This document shows, piece by piece, positions 15,187-18,833 of a stretch of DNA of 18,833 nt (the first letter of the stretch is position 1; each line of letters opens with the position of its first letter). Made by a program: the position numbers and the translations under genes. Below the pieces are notes generated by a model. It ran no database searches, was not told the origin of the DNA, and worked only from the letters and a program-made list of their open reading frames with translations. The stretch covers positions 1-18,833 of the forward strand of contig CAJOER010000075.1 of NCBI GenBank assembly GCA_905233805.1, written 5' to 3'. The DNA is from an uncultured Eubacterium sp. (GTDB lineage: Bacteria > Bacillota > Clostridia > Oscillospirales > Acutalibacteraceae).

Positions 15187-15215
15187 ATATTACAATATTT
15201 TAAAAGTTATTGCAA
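15187..15215 (-). promoter_or_regulatory. Probable sigma-A promoter of the fprA operon
   Basis: On the minus strand, TTGCAA (15215-15210), a 17-base spacer and TAATAT (15192-15187) stand upstream of fprA. A second TATAAT closer to the gene is too near the ribosome binding site to fit. Confidence 0.65.
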
Positions 15216-15219
15216 TAAC
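15206..15219. promoter_or_regulatory. 14-bp perfect palindrome between divergent promoters (candidate operator)
   Basis: GTTATTGCAATAAC is its own reverse complement, and the symmetry extends imperfectly outward (AAA/TTT arms). It covers the -35 of the fprA promoter and lies just upstream of the kinase promoter, the place expected for an operator. No regulator gene is nearby. Confidence 0.5.
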
Positions 15220-15221
15220 AT

Positions 15222-15250
15222 TTGCTAAAAATCGAATCTTATGTTAAAAT
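15222..15250 (+). promoter_or_regulatory. Probable sigma-A promoter of the sugar kinase gene
   Basis: TTGCTA (15222-15227), a 17-base spacer and TAAAAT (15245-15250) are followed by GGAGG and the ATG at 15268. The leader is very short. Confidence 0.65.
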
Positions 15251-15267
15251 AGACGCGGAGGCATTAT

Positions 15268-16374
15268 ATGGATATTAAAAATATTGTTACTCAGTTCAGA
15301 TTTGAAGGCGAGTTCAGAAACGTTGAGGAATTCGGCTCGGGCCATATAAACAGTACGTATATTGCCGATTTCGGCGAGAAGAGATATGTAATTCAGAAGA
15401 TTAATACAAACGTATTCAAAAATCCCGACGCTCTTATGGATAATGTTTTTTCCGTTACCCGCTATCTTAAAAATATAATAATTGAAAACGGCGGAGAGCC
15501 CGAAAGGGAAACGCTTAAATTTATAAGAACGAACGAGGGGAAAGAGTATCTTAAAACTCCCGACGGCGAGTGTTACAGAGCGTATATCTTCGTTGATAAC
15601 AGTATCTGCTACGATTCAGCCGATACGCCCGAGATGTTCAAAAAAAGCGGTGCCGCTTTCGGTCAGTTTCAGAAGCTTTTGTCCGCTTTCCCCGCGGATA
15701 CGCTTTTTGAAACGATACCCCATTTTCACGACACGTTTTACCGCTTTGAAAACGAGTTTTTAGTTTCGCTCGAAAATGCGGACGAAAGCAGAAAAGAAAA
15801 TGCAAAGGCTGAAATAGATTTCATTATTTCCCGAAAGGGCGAGATGAAAAGAATTACCGATTTGCTTGAAAACAACCGCATCCCCGTAAGGGTTACCCAT
15901 AACGACACGAAACTCAACAACGTTCTTTTTGATAAGAACACGGGGGACTGTCTTGCCGTAATTGACCTTGATACGGTAATGCCGGGCAGCGCGCTTTATG
16001 ATTTCGGCGATTCAATCCGTTTCGGCGCAAGCACAGCTGCCGAGGATGAAAAAGACCTCAGCAAGGTCGAAATGAGCCTTGATTATTTTAAAGCGTATGC
16101 CGAGGGCTATCTAAGCGAGGCGGGGGACACGCTTAATTCCTGCGAAAAGGATAATCTTGCTTTTTCCGCAAAATTGATAACGCTTGAATGCGGAATGAGA
16201 TTTTTAACCGATTATCTTAACGGAAACGTATACTTTAAGGTCGATTACCCCGAGCACAATCTTATCAGGGCGAAAAACCAGTTGAAACTCGTTTCGGATA
16301 TGGAAAACAAGATGAGCAAAATGGAAGAAATAGTCAATAGTATCCAGTCACCGGCACTAGACACTTATGACTAA
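15268..16374 (+). CDS. Phosphotransferase, N-acetylhexosamine 1-kinase (NahK)-like
   Basis: APH/choline-kinase-fold kinase that resembles NahK, which makes GlcNAc-1-P or GalNAc-1-P from mucin or milk sugars. 368 residues. The nucleotide-binding start is FGSGHINSTYIADF near residues 22-35 with the Lys in VIQKIN near 41-46. The catalytic loop is THNDTKLNNVLFD around 210-222, the metal site is VIDLDTVMPG around 231-240, and DFGDSIRFGASTAAEDE follows. The C-terminal LECGMRFLTDYLNGNVYFK also fits. GGAGG stands 6 bases before the ATG. Monocistronic, ending at a shared terminator. The last nine residues (QSPALDTYD) fall over a repeat-like sequence and may be an added tail. Exact sugar is not proven. 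Confidence 0.85.
   Translation: MDIKNIVTQFRFEGEFRNVEEFGSGHINSTYIADFGEKRYVIQKINTNVFKNPDALMDNVFSVTRYLKNIIIENGGEPERETLKFIRTNEGKEYLKTPDGECYRAYIFVDNSICYDSADTPEMFKKSGAAFGQFQKLLSAFPADTLFETIPHFHDTFYRFENEFLVSLENADESRKENAKAEIDFIISRKGEMKRITDLLENNRIPVRVTHNDTKLNNVLFDKNTGDCLAVIDLDTVMPGSALYDFGDSIRFGASTAAEDEKDLSKVEMSLDYFKAYAEGYLSEAGDTLNSCEKDNLAFSAKLITLECGMRFLTDYLNGNVYFKVDYPEHNLIRAKNQLKLVSDMENKMSKMEEIVNSIQSPALDTYD
16346..16361 (+). repeat. Second copy of the AGTCACCGG-type motif
   Basis: AGTCACCGGCACTAGA matches AGTCACCGGTCACTGG at 6765-6780 except for one missing base and the final bases. It lies within the last codons of the kinase gene. Both copies sit at the 3' end of a gene, next to a hairpin. Confidence 0.35.
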
Positions 16375-16408
16375 AAAAGATGCTGACCGTCGGTCAGCAT
16401 CTTTTTTT
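16373..16408. terminator. Bidirectional terminator between the kinase gene and pheT
   Basis: A perfect 10-bp stem, GATGCTGACC (16379-16388) with GGTCAGCATC (16392-16401), loop GTC, is flanked by an A-run on the left and seven or more Ts on the right. It serves both convergent genes and overlaps the pheT stop. Confidence 0.9.
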
Positions 16409-18740
16409 ATGATTTAAGTTCAATTCCGAGGGATTTAAGGTCTGCAACAATCTTGTCCGCAACCTCCTGAACCTCTTCACGTTTAAGCGTTTTTTCTGGG
16501 TGTGAGAATACGATTCTCGTAGTGATTGATTTTCCGTTTTCGTCCTCGTAAACGTCGGTGACCTCAATGCTCTTGATAAGCGGAGAGTTCGCTTTTTTAA
16601 TTGCCTTTGCAACGGGTTCAAAACGTTTCGTGATAAACGAAAGGTCAATTTCAATCGTCGGGAACTTGCTCGGCTCCTCGTACTTAATCGAAGCGTTTTC
16701 AATCTTAGCAAGCTCGTTAATATCAAGCTCGGCGTAAACGATAGAAGCCTTCTTGTCAATCTTCTTTGCAACCGTCGGATGTATGAGTCCGATTTCGCCG
16801 ATTTCAACTCCGTCGCAGATTGCCTTGTTGAGGTTTCTCGGGTGCTGGAACGGATGGGAAACTTCCTTCGCCTCGTAGCTTACCGCCTTGTGTTTAAGGT
16901 CGTCGGCAATAACGTTAATTATGTCGCGAAGCTCGAAATAAAGCACGTTAAGCGGCTTGACTCTTGAATAAAGAGTAATGCCGAGCTTTTTCTTTTCGGT
17001 GCAGAGATTGTTTTCGTCAATGCCCGTTACGACGCGTCCGATTTCAAAAATACCGAAAACCTGACAGAGCTGAGTCGGTATCATCGAGTTTCTTATCGTT
17101 TCAATGTTCGGGTTCGTAGCGTTAATGAGTTTGATTTCGCCCTCAACGTCGAGGCCTAAATCCTTAAGCTCGTCATAGTAACCCCAGACGTAGGAGTGAA
17201 GCTCGTGGAGCGAGTAACGCTTAACGAGTAAATCCTTAATCTTATCCTCGTCGGTCTTTTCAATATCGGGACGTACGGGATAAAGCGGGGAACGGGTAGT
17301 GTGAACGTCGAAGTTGTCATAGCCGTAAATACGCGTGATTTCCTCAATAATATCCGCCTTCATCGTAACGTCCTTCGTGCCTCTCCAGCTCGGTACGGTT
17401 ACGCTGAATTTATTATCGTTCTCGCTCGCGTTGAAGCCGAGGGAGTTGAGAGTGCTTACAATAGTGCCGTTGTCAATTTTAATTCCCGTGTATTTGTCAA
17501 CGAACGCCTTGTCAAAATCAATATTGATTTCAGGATAGTGGTAAGCGTATTCGTCAGTGAGCGAGGAAACTACCTTTGCGCCCGAGTCAATATCCTGCAG
17601 GAGCTTGATGAAACGTCCTATAGCAACGTCGCACATTTCGGGGTCAAGACTCTTTTCATATCTCATTGAGGCGTCGGTTCTGTGAGCAAGACGAACCGTT
17701 GACTTACGGATTGAAGCCGCGTCAAAGGTTGCGCTTTCAAGCGTAAGAGTCGTTGTATCCTCAACGATTTCGCTATCAAGACCGCCCATAATACCCGCGA
17801 TAGCAACGGGGGTTTCGTCGTTGCAAATCATAAGGGTGTTTTCGTCAATATTTCTCTCAACTCCGTCGAGAGTTTTGAATACGAAGGGCTTGTCGTAGCG
17901 CCTGATTCTGATTTTGCCTACCTTGCGGGAGTCGAAGGCGTGCATCGGCTGTCCCATTTCGAGCATAAGATAGTTCGTGAGGTCGGCAAGGAAGTTAATC
18001 GCCCTCATACCGCAGTAGTAAAGACGTATTCTCATATTGACGGGGGATACCGTCTTATTGATATTTTCAACCTGCATGCAGGAATATCTCTGGCAAAGCG
18101 GGTCGAGTATTTTCATATCAACCTTCGGAAGGCCGTCATATTTCGCCCAGTCGATAGTTTCAATGGGCTTGAGTTCTCTTCCCGAAAGGGCTGCAAACTC
18201 TCTTGCAATACCGTAATGTCCCCAGAGGTCGGGGCGGTTTGTAAGCGATTTATTGTCAACCTCGAAGATAATATCCTCAATTTCATATGCGTCTTTAAGG
18301 TCGGTTCCGCAGGGAATATCGTCGGTGATTTCCATAATTCCGCTGTTATCGTCCGAAATGCCGATTTCCTTTTCGGAGCAGCACATACCGTAGGAGGTGT
18401 AGCCCGCAAGCGCTCTCGGCGCAATTTCAATCTCGCCGATTTTAGCGCCTACCTTTGCAAACGCGGTTTTCATACCTACTTTTACGTTGGGCGCGCCGCA
18501 TACTACGTCGGTAAGCTGACCGTCGCCCGCGTCAACCTTTAAAAGGTGAAGCTTCCTTGAGTCGGGGTGGTCCTCAATGCTTTTAATCTCGGCGCATATT
18601 ATGCCCGAAATGTCCGAGCCTTTGAAGAATATATCATTTTCAACCTCGGCAGTAGAGAGTGAAAACTGATTTATTAATTTTAATTTATCCAGACCGCTTA
18701 AATCAACAAAGTCCGAAATCCAGTTCATTGATAAAAACAT
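16407..18740 (-). CDS. pheT: Phenylalanine-tRNA ligase beta subunit
   Basis: Charges tRNA-Phe as an (alpha-beta)2 enzyme with PheS. 777 residues; relatives are about 790-800. Start FLSMNWISDFVDLSGL is typical, with AAGGAG upstream. Domains in order: EMAP/OB tRNA-binding domain (about 40-155; HPDSRKLHLLKVDAG, VVCGAPNV), B3/B4 editing domain (SLTNRPDLWGHYGIAREF; YYCGMRAINFLADLTNY), B5 (about 400-475), the catalytic-like core (LINATNPNIETIRNSM; FGIFEIGRV), and the C-terminal anticodon-binding ferredoxin-fold domain (KFPTIEIDLSF to the end). Between IRNSMIPTQLCQV and FGIFEIGRV about ten residues usual in relatives are missing, in frame, near 17055-17070. Ends on a shared terminator. Confidence 0.95.
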   Translation of the reverse strand: MFLSMNWISDFVDLSGLDKLKLINQFSLSTAEVENDIFFKGSDISGIICAEIKSIEDHPDSRKLHLLKVDAGDGQLTDVVCGAPNVKVGMKTAFAKVGAKIGEIEIAPRALAGYTSYGMCCSEKEIGISDDNSGIMEITDDIPCGTDLKDAYEIEDIIFEVDNKSLTNRPDLWGHYGIAREFAALSGRELKPIETIDWAKYDGLPKVDMKILDPLCQRYSCMQVENINKTVSPVNMRIRLYYCGMRAINFLADLTNYLMLEMGQPMHAFDSRKVGKIRIRRYDKPFVFKTLDGVERNIDENTLMICNDETPVAIAGIMGGLDSEIVEDTTTLTLESATFDAASIRKSTVRLAHRTDASMRYEKSLDPEMCDVAIGRFIKLLQDIDSGAKVVSSLTDEYAYHYPEINIDFDKAFVDKYTGIKIDNGTIVSTLNSLGFNASENDNKFSVTVPSWRGTKDVTMKADIIEEITRIYGYDNFDVHTTRSPLYPVRPDIEKTDEDKIKDLLVKRYSLHELHSYVWGYYDELKDLGLDVEGEIKLINATNPNIETIRNSMIPTQLCQVFGIFEIGRVVTGIDENNLCTEKKKLGITLYSRVKPLNVLYFELRDIINVIADDLKHKAVSYEAKEVSHPFQHPRNLNKAICDGVEIGEIGLIHPTVAKKIDKKASIVYAELDINELAKIENASIKYEEPSKFPTIEIDLSFITKRFEPVAKAIKKANSPLIKSIEVTDVYEDENGKSITTRIVFSHPEKTLKREEVQEVADKIVADLKSLGIELKS

Positions 18741-18758
18741 TTAATTCACTCTCCTTTC

Positions 18759-18833
18759 TTAATCTTCGTCGTCGGTAAACTGCGACATAACCTTAAGGCT
18801 TCCGCTGTTGAGGTCGCGTATATCGCTGATACC
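18759..18833 (-). CDS. pheS: Phenylalanine-tRNA ligase alpha subunit, last 24 codons (cut by window)
   Basis: The minus strand from the window edge reads GISDIRDLNSGSLKVMSQFT, then four acidic residues and a stop at 18759. GI-x-DIR followed by a leucine-rich stretch and QF is the usual PheS C-terminus, and pheS directly precedes pheT in most bacteria. Only 18 bases separate it from pheT, with the pheT ribosome binding site in that gap, so the two form one operon. Confidence 0.9.
   Translation of the reverse strand, partial: GISDIRDLNSGSLKVMSQFTDDED

Noticed and set aside
17940..18542. 200-codon plus-strand open frame inside pheT
   Set aside because: It is a shadow of the conserved pheT frame with no family features.

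Overview
The window looks like a piece of a low-to-mid GC gut Clostridia chromosome, probably a Ruminococcaceae/Oscillospiraceae-type anaerobe. This rests on the map-infA-rpmJ-rpsM-rpsK-rpsD-rpoA-rplQ order, strong AGGAGG-type ribosome binding sites, a stand-alone archaeal-type IMP cyclohydrolase in the pur cluster, and a flavodiiron protein. It is ordinary core chromosome with a small accessory surface cassette. I see no rRNA, tRNA, CRISPR array or insertion sequence.

Layout. (1) 1-3824, plus strand: the end of map, then infA and the alpha ribosomal operon, closed by a strong terminator. (2) 3837-8124, plus strand: a purine operon, purE-purM-purN-purO-like-purD, with its own promoter and a terminator shared with the opposing operon. 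(3) 15215 down to 8097, minus strand: fprA, an rlmD-type rRNA methyltransferase, a membrane 4Fe-4S protein, a PPC/DUF296 protein, a GNAT remnant, a GT2 glycosyltransferase, a secreted Ig-like protein, a small membrane protein and a CorA-type transporter. These are closely packed and probably one long transcript. (4) 15222-16408, plus strand: a NahK-like sugar kinase, divergent from fprA across a short promoter region that holds a perfect 14-bp palindrome. (5) 16407-18833, minus strand: pheT and the last codons of pheS.

The most striking feature is damage. Six conserved genes (rpsD, purM, purD, the 4Fe-4S protein, rlmD and the glycosyltransferase) are each interrupted. In five of these the break goes with loss of roughly 20-45 bases, and the missing piece in most cases is the best conserved motif of the family. 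pheT seems to lack about ten residues in frame at one spot, and a GNAT acetyltransferase is reduced to its last 40 codons. A cell should not survive with S4 broken, so I favour an assembly or consensus artefact at conserved k-mers, such as strain mixing or overlap collapse in a metagenome. Real microdeletions cannot be excluded from one sequence. I do not see a clear new biological system. The best biological leads are the Ig-like protein, whose repeats resemble methanogen adhesin-like proteins, and the archaeal-type IMP cyclohydrolase without its AICAR formyltransferase partner.
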